This document shows, piece by piece, positions 45,254-54,446 of a stretch of DNA of 64,000 nucleotides. Below the pieces are notes generated by a model, which saw only the letters and a program-made list of their open reading frames with translations, was not told the origin of the DNA and made no database searches. This DNA comes from Pelagibacterium lentulum (GTDB taxonomy: Bacteria > Pseudomonadota > Alphaproteobacteria > Rhizobiales > Devosiaceae): the NCBI RefSeq assembly GCF_003992625.1, contig NZ_RZMW01000041.1:303276-367275 (forward strand), in the 5' to 3' direction. Numbering within the stretch: position 1 is the stretch's first letter; each line of letters opens with the position of its first letter. The position numbers were made by a program, and so were the translations under genes.

Positions 45254-45676
45254 CTAGCTTGCCGTGACCGGCCTTGTGCCCAAAACCTGCACAAAGCGCA
45301 GCAGATAACCATCGGGATCGGCAACGACGCATTGATACTGCCCGATCTCGACATCATCGCGCCGATACCAGCGCGTCTCGGGCGACAGATAAGGCATGAT
45401 CGCATTTGCTTTGAGCCGCTCGAGCAGCGGATCGAGCGCATCTAAGCCAATCTGAAAGTTGACCCCGCGCCCCAATTGACCGTCCGTATCACCGAAATCG
45501 CGGCCCAACCCGATCTGGTCGAGCATGATCTGGCTGGCCCCGAGCGCAAAAAAGCCGAACCCTTCTTCGGACCGCTCATATATGAGCGTGAACCCGAGAA
45601 TAGTCAGGTAGAAATTTCGGCTCACGCGGTAACTTTTGACCGCAAGCTCGGGCACCAAAGCGTTGATTGTCTGCAT
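45254..45676 (-). CDS. VOC-superfamily (bleomycin-resistance-like) protein
   Basis: 140 residues with the beta-alpha-beta-beta-beta VOC repeat: LVPELAVKSYRVSRNFYLTIL at the start, IMLDQ near 50, and VVADPDGYLLRFVQVLG at the end. Resembles bleomycin-resistance/glyoxalase relatives (DUF). Metal ligands are incomplete, so a binding role (sequestration) is as possible as catalysis. Convergent with the dehydrogenase gene; followed by a composite palindromic repeat. Confidence 0.85.
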   Translation of the reverse strand: MQTINALVPELAVKSYRVSRNFYLTILGFTLIYERSEEGFGFFALGASQIMLDQIGLGRDFGDTDGQLGRGVNFQIGLDALDPLLERLKANAIMPYLSPETRWYRRDDVEIGQYQCVVADPDGYLLRFVQVLGTRPVTAS

Positions 45677-45716
45677 GACCTTTGAGCTCCACTATATGGA
45701 ACTCCTCCCGTTTCAT

Positions 45717-45840
45717 TAGAGCCGTTCAGGTTTTAAGGGAATCAAAACCCGGCTCTAAGTCTTTGTTTTGGCGCGTGTCCGAACGCAAAGCCATTTCCAC
45801 CCTCCAGGCAGGTCCAAGGACATGCTTTTGCTGGACACGC
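45717..45840. repeat. Composite palindromic intergenic element, copy 1
   Basis: Two nested structures: arm 1 AGAGCC...GGCTCT with inner GGTTTT-N9-AAAACC (about 45718-45756), and arm 2 GCGTGTCC (45773-45780) with GGACACGC (45833-45840). Copy 2 is at 62206-62305. Copy 1 carries about 20 extra bases with a degenerate second arm GGACATGC at 45818-45825. Confidence 0.8.
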
Positions 45841-45861
45841 TCCAAGTTCCCAAAAACGCAA

Positions 45862-45887
45862 AAAAGCCCGGAAAATTCCGGGCTTTT
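45862..45887 (-). terminator. Bidirectional terminator after pnp
   Basis: AAAAGCCCGGAA-AA-TTCCGGGCTTTT, a 12-bp perfect stem in 26 bases with T/A runs on both sides. It lies 37 bp after the pnp stop. Confidence 0.9.
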
Positions 45888-45924
45888 CGCGCATAAATTG
45901 TGCCTAACTTTGCGTTAAGCAGAC

Positions 45925-48057
45925 TTATTCTGCGTCGTCTTTCTCGACTTCCTTGCCGGTCTCCTGATCGACGACCTTCATCGACAGACGCACCTTGCCG
46001 CGCTCGTCAAAGCCCAAAAGCTTGACCCAGACCTTGTCGCCTTCCTTGACCACATCGGTGGTCTTGGCGACGCGTTCAGACGCGAGTTGTGAAATGTGAA
46101 CCAGGCCGTCCTTGGCGCCGAAGAAGTTGACGAAAGCCCCGAAATCGGCGGTCTTTACAACTGTGCCCTGATAGATTTCACCGACTTCCGGCTCATCGGT
46201 AATCGACTTGATCCACTTGATCGCGGCATCGATTGCCTTGCCGTCCGAAGAGGATACCTTGACGGTGCCATCATCCTCGATATTGACCTTGGCGCCGGTC
46301 TTTTCCACGATTTCGCGGATGACCTTGCCGCCGGTGCCGATCACTTCGCGAATCTTGTCGGTCGGAATCTTAAGTGTTTCAATTCGCGGTGCAAATTCGC
46401 CCACTTCGGACCGGGCCGTGTCGATTGCCTTGGCCATTTCGCCAAGGATATGGGCGCGGCCTTCATTGGCCTGAGCCAGCGCGACCTTCATGATTTCCTC
46501 GGTAATACCGGCAATCTTGATGTCCATCTGAAGGCTGGTGATGCCTTGGGAGGTGCCGGCAACCTTGAAATCCATGTCGCCAAGATGATCTTCATCGCCC
46601 AGAATATCGGAGAGAACGGCGTATTTATCGCCCTCAAGGATAAGCCCCATGGCAATACCCGAAACCGCGCGCTTCATGGGCACACCGGCATCCATAAGGG
46701 CCAGCGAGGTGCCACAAACCGTTGCCATCGAGGACGAACCGTTCGATTCGGTAATTTCGGAAACCACGCGCAACGTATAGGGGAATTCTTCGGCACTGGG
46801 GCGAACAGGGTTGATGGCACGCCATGCCAGCTTGCCATGGCCGATTTCCCGGCGGCCGGGCGAGCCTACACGACCAGCTTCACCGACCGAATAGGGCGGG
46901 AAGTTGTAGTGCAGCATGAAGTTCTGCTTGGAGGTGCCTTCGAGCGAGTCGATGAACTGTTCGTCATCGCCGGTACCCAGAGTTGCAACGACCAGCGACT
47001 GGGTTTCCCCGCGCGTGAACAACGCCGAACCGTGAGTGCGGGGCAAAACACCGACCTCGGAAACAATGGGGCGCACCGTTGAAAGGTCGCGGCCATCGAT
47101 ACGGGTCTTGGTGTCAAGAATGTTCCAGCGCACGATCTTGGCTTGAAGCGACTTGAACACGGCACCGATCTGCTCAGGGCTGTATTTCGCTTCGCCGTCC
47201 TCAGGAAGGAAATGTGCCTTTACCTTGGCCTTTACCGCATCTACGGCGGCATAGCGGGCCTGCTTGTCGGTATTCTTGTAAGCGGAGCGCAATTCATCCT
47301 CAACCAGCTTGAGCATTTCAGCTTCAAGCTCGGAATGGTCTTCCGGAGTGAACTCACGCGGCTCCTTGGCAGCGAGTTCAGCCAGTTTGATGATCGCGTC
47401 GATCACTTTCTGGCTCTGCTGATGGCCGAACATGACCGCACCAAGCATGACGTCCTCGGAAAGTTCCTTGGCTTCCGATTCAACCATCAAAACAGCGTCG
47501 GAGGTGCCGGCCATTACGAGGTCGAGCTTGGAGTCGTCGCGCTTGTCGATCGGGGTGTTGAGCACATATTCGCCGTCGATATAGCCGACACGCGCAGCAC
47601 CGACCGGCCCCATGAACGGAATACCCGAAATGGTGAGTGCGGCCGAAGTTGCAACAAGTGCCAGAACGTCCGGCTCGTTTTCCATATCGTGCTGGAGCAC
47701 AGTCACGATAACCTGGGTTTCGTTCTTGTAGCCAGCAGGGAACAGCGGGCGGATCGGACGGTCGATCAGGCGGCAGATCAGGGTTTCCGCTTCCGACGGG
47801 CGGCCTTCGCGCTTGAAAAAGCCGCCAGGAATCTTGCCGGCCGCAAAGTATTTTTCCTGGTAATTGACTGTCAGGGGGAAGAAATCGACGCCTGCCTTGG
47901 GTTCCTTTGCCGAAACAACAGTGGCCAGAACCACGGTTTCGCCCAGAGTCGCGACAACAGCGCCATCGGCCTGACGGGCAACTTTGCCGGTTTCAAGGGT
48001 AAGGGGTTGTCCACCCCAGTCGAGTTCGACCTTGTGGTGTTCGAATTTGATTGTCAT
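45925..48057 (-). CDS. pnp: Polyribonucleotide nucleotidyltransferase (PNPase)
   Basis: 710 residues: two RNase PH-like domains (about 1-225 and 310-545), helical linker, KH domain with [15 protein letters not shown] (about 562-576), and S1 domain from about 620 ([21 protein letters not shown]). Phosphorolytic 3'-5' exoribonuclease and part of the RNA degradosome. C-terminus short and acidic. Located downstream of rpsO (same strand, 326 bp and a terminator between), the usual rpsO-pnp order. Confidence 0.98.
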   Translation of the reverse strand: MTIKFEHHKVELDWGGQPLTLETGKVARQADGAVVATLGETVVLATVVSAKEPKAGVDFFPLTVNYQEKYFAAGKIPGGFFKREGRPSEAETLICRLIDRPIRPLFPAGYKNETQVIVTVLQHDMENEPDVLALVATSAALTISGIPFMGPVGAARVGYIDGEYVLNTPIDKRDDSKLDLVMAGTSDAVLMVESEAKELSEDVMLGAVMFGHQQSQKVIDAIIKLAELAAKEPREFTPEDHSELEAEMLKLVEDELRSAYKNTDKQARYAAVDAVKAKVKAHFLPEDGEAKYSPEQIGAVFKSLQAKIVRWNILDTKTRIDGRDLSTVRPIVSEVGVLPRTHGSALFTRGETQSLVVATLGTGDDEQFIDSLEGTSKQNFMLHYNFPPYSVGEAGRVGSPGRREIGHGKLAWRAINPVRPSAEEFPYTLRVVSEITESNGSSSMATVCGTSLALMDAGVPMKRAVSGIAMGLILEGDKYAVLSDILGDEDHLGDMDFKVAGTSQGITSLQMDIKIAGITEEIMKVALAQANEGRAHILGEMAKAIDTARSEVGEFAPRIETLKIPTDKIREVIGTGGKVIREIVEKTGAKVNIEDDGTVKVSSSDGKAIDAAIKWIKSITDEPEVGEIYQGTVVKTADFGAFVNFFGAKDGLVHISQLASERVAKTTDVVKEGDKVWVKLLGFDERGKVRLSMKVVDQETGKEVEKDDAE

Positions 48058-48383
48058 CTTCTATCACATTCCATCTTTTGCGCCCTCGATCTGGCCCAAA
48101 GGCCGAAAAACGGGGCGCGGCGCGATCCATAGGGCCGGTGCGGTCGGAACATGGACAAGACGGCGAGAGACTCGTCAAAATAGGCCAGACGACCCAGTTA
48201 AAAAGTCTCCGGCGATCCTGCCATGCCCCAGGGCTGGCCCTTTTCGATCGCTGGTTTGCCGGTTCGGGCCCATCCCGGAACCCGGCTTTGCTTCTCATCT
48301 TTTCCGCTTTCGGCTTGAAAGACGGTGTGAAAAGCAAAAGATGCGGCACCTTTATAAAAGCGCCGCATCTTTTTGTATTTCGC
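48058..48383 (-). promoter_or_regulatory. rpsO-pnp intergenic region (pnp leader)
   Basis: 326 bp without a gene. It holds the rpsO terminator at its rpsO end and the pnp promoter and leader at the other. In many bacteria PNPase autoregulates through RNase III cleavage of a leader hairpin; the GC-rich region 48090-48300 could fold, but I see no single strong stem to name. Confidence 0.4.
48336..48374 (-). terminator. Rho-independent terminator after rpsO
   Basis: AAAAGATGCGGC (48336-48347) pairs with GCCGCATCTTTT (48362-48373), with a T-run on the minus strand. Closes rpsO 10 bp after its stop. Confidence 0.9.
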
Positions 48384-48653
48384 TTAGCGGCGGATGCCGA
48401 GCCGTTCGATAAGGCCCTGGTACCGCGCATGATCGCCACGCTTCACATAATCAAGCAGCGAGCGGCGGGTCGAGACGAGCTTCAAAAGGCCGCGCCGCGA
48501 ATGGTTATCCTTGGCGTGGGTCTTGAAGTGATCTGTCAGGTTGTTGATCCGCTCGGTCAGAATGGCAACCTGAACTTCCGGAGAGCCGGTATCGCCGTCC
48601 TTGGTCGCATATTCCTTGATCAGCGCAGCCTTGCGCTCTGGCGTAATCGACAT
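48384..48653 (-). CDS. rpsO: 30S ribosomal protein S15 (uS15)
   Basis: 89 residues, full length. Core block [24 protein letters not shown] (about 22-45) and [21 protein letters not shown]-terminal IERLGIRR. Binds 16S rRNA at the h20-h22 junction. Upstream of pnp as expected. Confidence 0.99.
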   Translation of the reverse strand: MSITPERKAALIKEYATKDGDTGSPEVQVAILTERINNLTDHFKTHAKDNHSRRGLLKLVSTRRSLLDYVKRGDHARYQGLIERLGIRR

Positions 48654-48829
48654 CGGTTTATCCTTTCAAAACAAGGGAGTTCAAAGACGCCGTAGCCGGG
48701 ATGTCGTCCAGGTACGGCCAATCAGCGCATCTGCCAAAGGCAGGCATGCTTTTCTGAATGGCGTCCCTATAGGGGAAATATGACCAAATGAGAAGCTTTT
48801 TGTTTGCGCCGGAGCGCGGTGTCGGGTGC

Positions 48830-50542
48830 TCAATCATCCTCGTCATCGCCTTCAAGCCCAACCTGCTCGCGGGCTGGATCGAGATATTGCAACGGGATCG
48901 AAAAACGCCATTCAAGTCCATCTTCGTGAATGACGCGCTCAACATCGGCATAAAGGGCGCCCGCAACCATGGTCTTGAGCACAACGGTGCCAAATCCCTT
49001 GCGCTCCTGGGGTACTGCAAATCCCGGCACATATTCGCGCCAGGCAAGATCGAGCGCTGTGCAGTCTTCATTATAGGACCAGTCAACCTCAAGCCGCCCT
49101 TCGGGTGCGGCGAATGCTCCATATTTCGAGGCATTGGTCGCAAGTTCGTGCGCGGCCATGCCCAATACCTGCGCGGCCTGCACATTGAGTTTTATGTCCG
49201 GTCCCGTTTTTTTGACGCGCTCGGGATCTTCGGGGCGAAAGGGATCGATCTGGGTCTTGAAAAGATCGCGCAAGGCGATGCCGGAAGCCCCGTGAGCAAG
49301 CAGTAGATCTGTCGAGCGCGCCAGCCCGAAAATGCGGTTCTGGAAATTTTCGATGAATTTTTCCACCGAGTCGACGCCTTGGGCGGTTTGCTTGGCCATG
49401 GCGGAAATAACGGTAAGCTGGTTTTTCGAGCGATGCGCAACTTCGCGCATCAGAAAACGGACCTCGGCTTCCGCCTTTTGCCGCTTAAGCGCGGCTTCGG
49501 ACAGAACCTCGGAGACAACCGTCATTTCCTGCACGGGATATTGCAAAGCTTCAATCGATTCACCGCTGCCGAGCCGCCTTGCCTGCCGCGCCAGCCCGCG
49601 CACCGAACGAGCAATCTGGCGGGCAACGATGGCAGCCGCCATTGCGGCAAGACTGACAATAGCCAACCCGCCCGCGATCAGCCAGAGCAGGGATTCCCGC
49701 AAAGGTTGGGCCACAACAAAGCTCGGCGCCCAGGCAATCACATACCATCCGGTCAGAATCGAGCGTTGGGTTATGGTCTTGTATTCTTCCCCATTGATCA
49801 CCTGGGTTCGCCAGCGCTGCGACGTCCCCTGACCGTCGCGCGGGATGAAAAAAGCACCGCCCACTTCGGTATCGTCGTGAGAGGAGGCCGCCAGAACATT
49901 GTTATTGCCGTCAACAAGCGCCACATGCCAACCGGCAGGCAATTCGCGGCTAAGCAACGCGTTGGAAAGATTCGACACATTCTGGGTGAGAATGATGACC
50001 TGCTCGCCAGATATGTCGTCATCGTGTCGCATCATGACGTTAAAGACATATTCTCCAGCCACTTGTCCCCAGAAAACGGGCGAAACGATCGCATCGGTGG
50101 TCTCAAAGGCCCGCTTGGCGGTCTCGGGATCGGACATCAATCCCAAAGGCTCACCATAAGACACGCGGGTGTTGAACAATTGGCGATATTGCCGATCGAT
50201 CAGGATCAGATGCGCCCCCGTTCCGGAAAGTGCGGCCTGGGCATGGGCATGATAGCGGCGCATGTCGCCTTCACCGAGAGCCTCCGAACGCGCAAGAACC
50301 CGTAAAGTCGTGATCATGCCTGAAATTTCGCGCTCGACCGCCTGCGCGACCGAACGGGTGGTGGCGACCGTAAAGGTTTCAACGATCTCTTCCTGGGCCA
50401 CATTGTTGCGCTGAAGCAGAACGCCCGTGAAAGCCAGAGTCGGCAACAGGATGACCGCCATCAAAAAAGCCAGGTATGCGATAATGGGATAGGAACGGCG
50501 GCCAGACGGCAAAACAGGTCGGGCAGAAGAATTATGCGACAT
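48830..50542 (-). CDS. Sensor histidine kinase, HWE/HisKA_2 family
   Basis: 570 residues: TM1 about 18-38, a dCache_1-type periplasmic sensor (about 40-275), TM2 about 282-302, HAMP-like linker (RGLARQARRLGSGESIEAL), then the HWE-type H-box FLMREVAHRSKNQLTVISAM and an HWE ATPase domain (LGMAAHELATNASKYGAF; GFGTVVLK). No response regulator is next to it, so an orphan that probably feeds the general stress (PhyR) or another system. ATG 50542 used; the frame extends to 50626. Confidence 0.88.
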   Translation of the reverse strand: MSHNSSARPVLPSGRRSYPIIAYLAFLMAVILLPTLAFTGVLLQRNNVAQEEIVETFTVATTRSVAQAVEREISGMITTLRVLARSEALGEGDMRRYHAHAQAALSGTGAHLILIDRQYRQLFNTRVSYGEPLGLMSDPETAKRAFETTDAIVSPVFWGQVAGEYVFNVMMRHDDDISGEQVIILTQNVSNLSNALLSRELPAGWHVALVDGNNNVLAASSHDDTEVGGAFFIPRDGQGTSQRWRTQVINGEEYKTITQRSILTGWYVIAWAPSFVVAQPLRESLLWLIAGGLAIVSLAAMAAAIVARQIARSVRGLARQARRLGSGESIEALQYPVQEMTVVSEVLSEAALKRQKAEAEVRFLMREVAHRSKNQLTVISAMAKQTAQGVDSVEKFIENFQNRIFGLARSTDLLLAHGASGIALRDLFKTQIDPFRPEDPERVKKTGPDIKLNVQAAQVLGMAAHELATNASKYGAFAAPEGRLEVDWSYNEDCTALDLAWREYVPGFAVPQERKGFGTVVLKTMVAGALYADVERVIHEDGLEWRFSIPLQYLDPAREQVGLEGDDEDD

Positions 50543-50793
50543 CTTGGGTCTAGCCTCAACCTGGAGCGTTCGGTTTGTCACGCGCAAGGCACCGCGCGCA
50601 TGGAGCGCGTACGCCCATTCTTCCACTTCTTAACGCTTTGGCAAAAAAGCGTAAAGTGCCGGGGGCGCCAATGACCCCAGAAGAATTTACCCCTGGCACC
50701 GCCGATGCAAGCTCCCACAGATTGACCACTTGCGCGCGCCAAAGCCGCTGTGGCAGCATGGCCGTTCCATAAAACGCATACGGAACGACACGC

Positions 50794-51288
50794 TTGGCCG
50801 ATACCTCCGATCGCTACGCAAACGAATATAAGCGCAAATTTCTCGTTATTGTCGATGACACCGAAGAGTGTGCAAAAGCCGTTACTTTCGCCGCCCTGCG
50901 CGTTCGCCGCACCGGCGGTACGGTTGTACTGCTCTCGATCATCGAGCCGGACAATTATCAACACTGGCTGGGCGTAGAAGACATCATGCGCGCCGAAGCG
51001 CGCGAGGCAGCCGAAACGCTTCAGGCCCGGCAGGCCGCGCGCATTGCGGCCTTCGGTTCCATCAAAGTCGAACGCGTGATCCGGGAAGGCAAGAAGGTCG
51101 ACGAGGTCGAGGCCCAGATTACCGAGGACCCCGATATCGCCATTCTCGTCCTGGCTGCAGCCGATTCGTCGGAAGGGCCGGGTCCGCTTGTCTCCTCGAT
51201 AGCCGCGCGCGGAGCCAATGCCTTTCGCGTACCGGTGACGGTCGTGCCGGGAACTATTTCCGATAGCGACCTGGCGGCACTCTGCTGA
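50794..51288 (+). CDS. Universal stress protein (UspA family)
   Basis: 164 residues, single Usp domain: KFLVIVDDTEECAKAVTFAALRVRRTGGTVVLLSIIE at the N-terminus, LVLAAADSSEGPGPLVSSI and FRVPVTVVPG at the end. The G-x2-G-x9-G(S/T) nucleotide signature is only partly visible, so ATP binding is uncertain. The only reasonable start is TTG 50794 (MADTSDRYANEY). Precedes nfuA on the same strand by 129 bp with a palindrome between. Confidence 0.85.
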   Translation: MADTSDRYANEYKRKFLVIVDDTEECAKAVTFAALRVRRTGGTVVLLSIIEPDNYQHWLGVEDIMRAEAREAAETLQARQAARIAAFGSIKVERVIREGKKVDEVEAQITEDPDIAILVLAAADSSEGPGPLVSSIAARGANAFRVPVTVVPGTISDSDLAALC

Positions 51289-51323
51289 ACGGGACGGCTT
51301 GCTTATTTCATCGATCCCGGCTC

Positions 51324-51376
51324 TTGCAATAGCGCGAAATTGCGCTATCTTTAATCCAGTTTGGAATGGTTCTAAA
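51324..51376 (+). promoter_or_regulatory. nfuA promoter with Irr (ICE-type) box
   Basis: The box TTTGGAA-TGG-TTCTAAA at 51360-51376 fits the Irr/ICE consensus TTTAGAA-N3-TTCTAAA at 13 of 14 arm bases. Just upstream is ATAGCGC-N6-GCGCTAT (51329-51348, perfect), overlapping a possible promoter TTGCAA (51324-51329) N16 TATCTT (51346-51351). This would put the box at the transcription start. Confidence 0.65.
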
Positions 51377-51417
51377 TTTATGATCCATTCGCATCGAAGA
51401 TGAAAGCCGGTGAAACC

Positions 51418-51984
51418 ATGTTCATTCAGACAGAAGCAACGCCCAACCCAGCCACGCTGAAATTTCTGCCTGGGCGCGAGGTGCTTTCGGGCGAGCCGCG
51501 CGATTTTCGCGATGCCGAAGCTGCTCGTGTTTCGCCTCTGGCAAGCGCACTGTTTTCGGTCGATGGCGTGACCGGCGTATTTCTTGGCGCCGATTTCGTC
51601 TCGGTCACAAAGGCCGAGTCGATCGAATGGGCTCATATCAAGCCTTCGGTTCTCGGTGCCGTGATGGAACACTTCATGAGCGGAAAGCCGATCCTCGCCG
51701 ATAACGCGGATGCGGATGCCGGAGATGCTGAGGACGAGTTTTTCGAGAACGAGGATTCCGAAACGGTAGAAGTCATCAAGGAATTGCTGGCGACCCGCGT
51801 ACGCCCGGCTGTGGCCATGGACGGTGGCGATATTATTTTCCGTGGCTATAAGGAAGGCACTGTATTTCTGCATATGCAGGGTGCATGTGCAGGCTGCCCG
51901 TCATCCACCGCAACCCTTAAGAGCGGGATCGAAAACCTGTTGCGCCATTTCGTACCCGGCGTCGAGCAGGTTCAGCAAATCTGA
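51418..51984 (+). CDS. nfuA: NfuA/NifU-like Fe-S cluster carrier
   Basis: 188 residues: N-terminal NFU_N domain (MFIQTEATPNPATLKFLPG, about 1-85), acidic linker (about 95-115), and C-terminal NifU domain with the CxxC cluster motif CAGCPSS near 161-167. Transfers Fe-S clusters to client proteins. ATG 51418 chosen since FIQTEATPNPATLKFLPG is the conserved family start; the frame opens at 51400 and the ribosome site is poor. The Irr box upstream indicates iron control. Confidence 0.95.
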   Translation: MFIQTEATPNPATLKFLPGREVLSGEPRDFRDAEAARVSPLASALFSVDGVTGVFLGADFVSVTKAESIEWAHIKPSVLGAVMEHFMSGKPILADNADADAGDAEDEFFENEDSETVEVIKELLATRVRPAVAMDGGDIIFRGYKEGTVFLHMQGACAGCPSSTATLKSGIENLLRHFVPGVEQVQQI

Positions 51985-52024
51985 TCTTGCGCACATAAAC
52001 CGACAATGGCCTCACGCCAGTTGC

Positions 52025-52064
52025 AGACCCCGCCAAGCCGAAGCGCTTGCGGGGTCTTGCTTTT
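52025..52064 (+). terminator. Rho-independent terminator after nfuA
   Basis: AGACCCCGC (52025-52033) pairs with GCGGGGTCT (52049-52057), followed by TGCTTTT. It separates nfuA from tsaB. Confidence 0.85.
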
Positions 52065-52082
52065 CAAGCTATCGCAACGAGC

Positions 52083-52679
52083 ATGACACGCCCGATCACC
52101 CTTGCCATCGATACCGCGCGCGAGCGCCTTCAGCTTGCGCTGGCAGGGTCGGCAGGTCAGCCGGCAACGCTTGTCCACGATATCGCTCGTGGTCATGCGG
52201 AAATCATCATGGGTGCCATCGGAACGCTTTTGGCAGATAACGGCGTTGACTATGAGCGGCTTGAACGTATCGCGGTAACGACGGGCCCCGGCTCGTTTAC
52301 CGGCTTGCGAATCGGGCTGTCTGTCGCCCGCGCATTGGGGCTGGCCAAAGCCATTCCCGTTTTAGGCGTGCCGAGCCTTTTGGCGTTGTCGCTCGGACAG
52401 GACGGTGCGCAAAAGCTGGTTGTCGACGCCAAGCGTGGCCAAGCCTATCTCCAGACTTTTTCTGCGTCGGGTGTCAGCGCCGGACCGGCAAAGCTGCTGT
52501 CTTTTGAGGCCGCCCTGTCTCAAGCGGGCAAGACCGTCCCCGACGATCCGCATGTCGATATCGGGCTGGTAGCAGCCTGGGCGCAAACTGCCGATCCGGT
52601 CCGGTTTCCGCCAGTGCCCTCCTATATCCGGGATGCCGATGCCAAGCCGCAGACCAGGGGAAAGGTCTTGCGGGCATGA
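52083..52679 (+). CDS. tsaB: tRNA N6-threonylcarbamoyladenosine biosynthesis protein TsaB
   Basis: 198 residues. Family landmarks: LAIDTARERLQLAL at the start, RGHAEIIMGAI, and TTGPGSFTGLRIGLSVARALG. Partner of TsaD in t6A37 tRNA modification. ATG 52083 is the conserved start (an open frame begins 36 bases earlier in the terminator). Overlaps rimI by 4 bp and heads the run tsaB-rimI-fur-plsC-miaB. Confidence 0.96.
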   Translation: MTRPITLAIDTARERLQLALAGSAGQPATLVHDIARGHAEIIMGAIGTLLADNGVDYERLERIAVTTGPGSFTGLRIGLSVARALGLAKAIPVLGVPSLLALSLGQDGAQKLVVDAKRGQAYLQTFSASGVSAGPAKLLSFEAALSQAGKTVPDDPHVDIGLVAAWAQTADPVRFPPVPSYIRDADAKPQTRGKVLRA

Positions 52680-53155
52680 AGGTCTGGATGGCGCCACACG
52701 GATTGCATATCGGTTATGGGGAACCCCAGGACGCAGCCCAATTGGCGCGACTTCATGCGCAAGGATTTTATCGCGGCTGGCCGGTCAGCGATTTTGAAGC
52801 CTATCTTGCCGCACCCAAGATCACGCCCTGCTACATCGCCATGGACGCAAGGCGGAACATTTCCGGCTTTGCGCTTATCCGCACGACAGACGATGAGGCC
52901 GAGTTGCTCACGATCGCCGTGGATAAATGGCGGCGCAAGAAGGGAATAGGCCAAGCCTTGCTGCGGGCCGTGTTCGACGATCTGCGCCACAGCCCGGTGC
53001 GCTCGATATTTCTGGAAGTGGCAGACGACAACAATAGCGCCATCGGGCTTTATCGCAGGCACGGCTTTGCCGATATCGGCACCCGGAAAGGCTATTATCC
53101 CCGGCCTGACGGCTCGGCGGCAACCGCCCTTGTCATGCGGGCTGATCTCGGTTAA
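52676..53155 (+). CDS. rimI: RimI-like GNAT N-acetyltransferase
   Basis: 159 residues; GNAT fold with acetyl-CoA loop KWRRKKGIGQALLRAVF (Q/RxxGxG/A-type, near 80-96) and EVADDNNSAIGLYRRHGFADIGTRKGYY at the C-terminus, characteristic of RimI. Likely acetylates a ribosomal or other protein N-terminus. Translationally coupled to tsaB (4-bp overlap), as in many bacteria. Confidence 0.92.
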   Translation: MKVWMAPHGLHIGYGEPQDAAQLARLHAQGFYRGWPVSDFEAYLAAPKITPCYIAMDARRNISGFALIRTTDDEAELLTIAVDKWRRKKGIGQALLRAVFDDLRHSPVRSIFLEVADDNNSAIGLYRRHGFADIGTRKGYYPRPDGSAATALVMRADLG

Positions 53156-53195
53156 CCCCAAATCATCGGGAACTTGAGACGATCGGGACCAGCGC

Positions 53196-53639
53196 ATGGG
53201 CAATCCGCAGGCCGGTGAGGCCACACTCGAAGAGCAATGTGTCGCCCGCAATATGCGCATGACCGAACAGCGCCGCGTTATTGCGCGCGTGCTCGAAGCG
53301 GCGAGCGACCACCCCGATGTGGAAGAGCTTTATCGTCGCGCTTCGGCAATCGACCCGCGCATCTCGCTTTCCACCGTTTACCGGACCGTCAACCTTTTTG
53401 AGGAAGCCGGCCTGATCACCAAGCACGATTTCAAGGATGGGCGCGCACGGTTCGAGCAGAACCCTGACGAACATCATGACCACCTGATCGACGTGCGCTC
53501 TGGCAAGGTTATCGAATTCCGCAACGAGGAAATCGAGGCCATCCAGGAGCTTATCGCCAAAAAGCTGGGCTACAAACTTGTCGACCACAGGCTGGAGCTT
53601 TACGGTATTCCCCTTAAAACCGACACACCAAAAGACTAG
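53196..53639 (+). CDS. fur: Fur-family metalloregulator (Fur/Mur)
   Basis: 147 residues. HTH MRMTEQRRVIARVLEAASDHPDVEELYRRA and STVYRTVNLFEEAGLI, followed by the metal sites EHHDHLIDVRSGKVIEF. In rhizobia this orthologue often senses manganese (Mur) while Irr handles iron; the sequence alone does not decide. No C-terminal CxxC. Sits between rimI and plsC as in related genomes. A second, distinct Fur-family protein (Irr) is encoded at 42842. Confidence 0.92.
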   Translation: MGNPQAGEATLEEQCVARNMRMTEQRRVIARVLEAASDHPDVEELYRRASAIDPRISLSTVYRTVNLFEEAGLITKHDFKDGRARFEQNPDEHHDHLIDVRSGKVIEFRNEEIEAIQELIAKKLGYKLVDHRLELYGIPLKTDTPKD

Positions 53640-53642
53640 GCG

Positions 53643-54446
53643 ATGATCCTGCGCGTCGGATTTCTGGCGCTGGCGCTGGTGCCCTTTACATTGCTGTTCC
53701 TGCCGGTTCAGCTGCTGGCGCTGAAATTTTGGGCCGCAAGATCCCATATTCTGCCAAAGGCTTTTTTTGCCATTTTTGCTTTCGGGCTCGGGCTCCGGGT
53801 GCGGCTCTTGGGAGAGCCGGTTGCCAATGGCCCCGTGCTTTTGGTTTCCAACCACATTTCCTGGCTCGACATTGTTGCGATCGGCTCAAAACTGCCGGTG
53901 CGTTTTGTCGCCAAATCGGAGGTGGCGCAATATCGGTTGGTGGGCTTTATGGCCGGTTTGCAACGCACGATCTTTGTTGATCGCGCAAGGCGTTTGGATA
54001 CCAAGCGCACAACCACGGCAATGGCGGATGCGTTAGAGAATGGCGGCAAGGTCGTGCTCTTTGCCGAAGGCACGTCCGATACGGGCACCCATGTTCTGCC
54101 TTTCCGATCCGCACTCGTGGGCGCGGTGCACAAGGCAATAAAGGCCGAAAAAGGCTGCTCGCCCCTTATTCAACCCATGGCAATTGCCTATCTTTCGATT
54201 GCCGGGCTTCCGATTTCGCGTCACGAGCGCACGCAGGTCGCCTGGATCGGGCATATGGGACTTGGCGACAATCTGGGACAAATTCTCGGCTCGGGCCGCA
54301 AGGATATTGCGCTGGCCCTTGGCTCCCCAATCGACGGGAAAATGGAACACAAGGCGGTCGCCAGGGAGGCGGAAGAAACCGTGCGCGAAATGCTTGTTGC
54401 GCTCAATCGTTCTCAGGCTTTGCCAAAGGGCGATGTTTTATTGTAA
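53643..54446 (+). CDS. plsC: 1-acyl-sn-glycerol-3-phosphate acyltransferase
   Basis: 267 residues. N-terminal hydrophobic segment (about 3-25), catalytic H(x4)D as NHISWLD (about 71-77), FVDRARR, and FAEGTSDTG (the EGT acyl-acceptor motif, about 141). Second acylation step of phosphatidic acid synthesis at the inner membrane. The start is 3 bp after the fur stop. Followed directly by miaB. Confidence 0.93.
   Translation: MILRVGFLALALVPFTLLFLPVQLLALKFWAARSHILPKAFFAIFAFGLGLRVRLLGEPVANGPVLLVSNHISWLDIVAIGSKLPVRFVAKSEVAQYRLVGFMAGLQRTIFVDRARRLDTKRTTTAMADALENGGKVVLFAEGTSDTGTHVLPFRSALVGAVHKAIKAEKGCSPLIQPMAIAYLSIAGLPISRHERTQVAWIGHMGLGDNLGQILGSGRKDIALALGSPIDGKMEHKAVAREAEETVREMLVALNRSQALPKGDVLL

Noticed and set aside
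46096-48132. Two long plus-strand frames opposite pnp
   Set aside because: Antisense to a conserved core gene; composition is that of a shadow frame.
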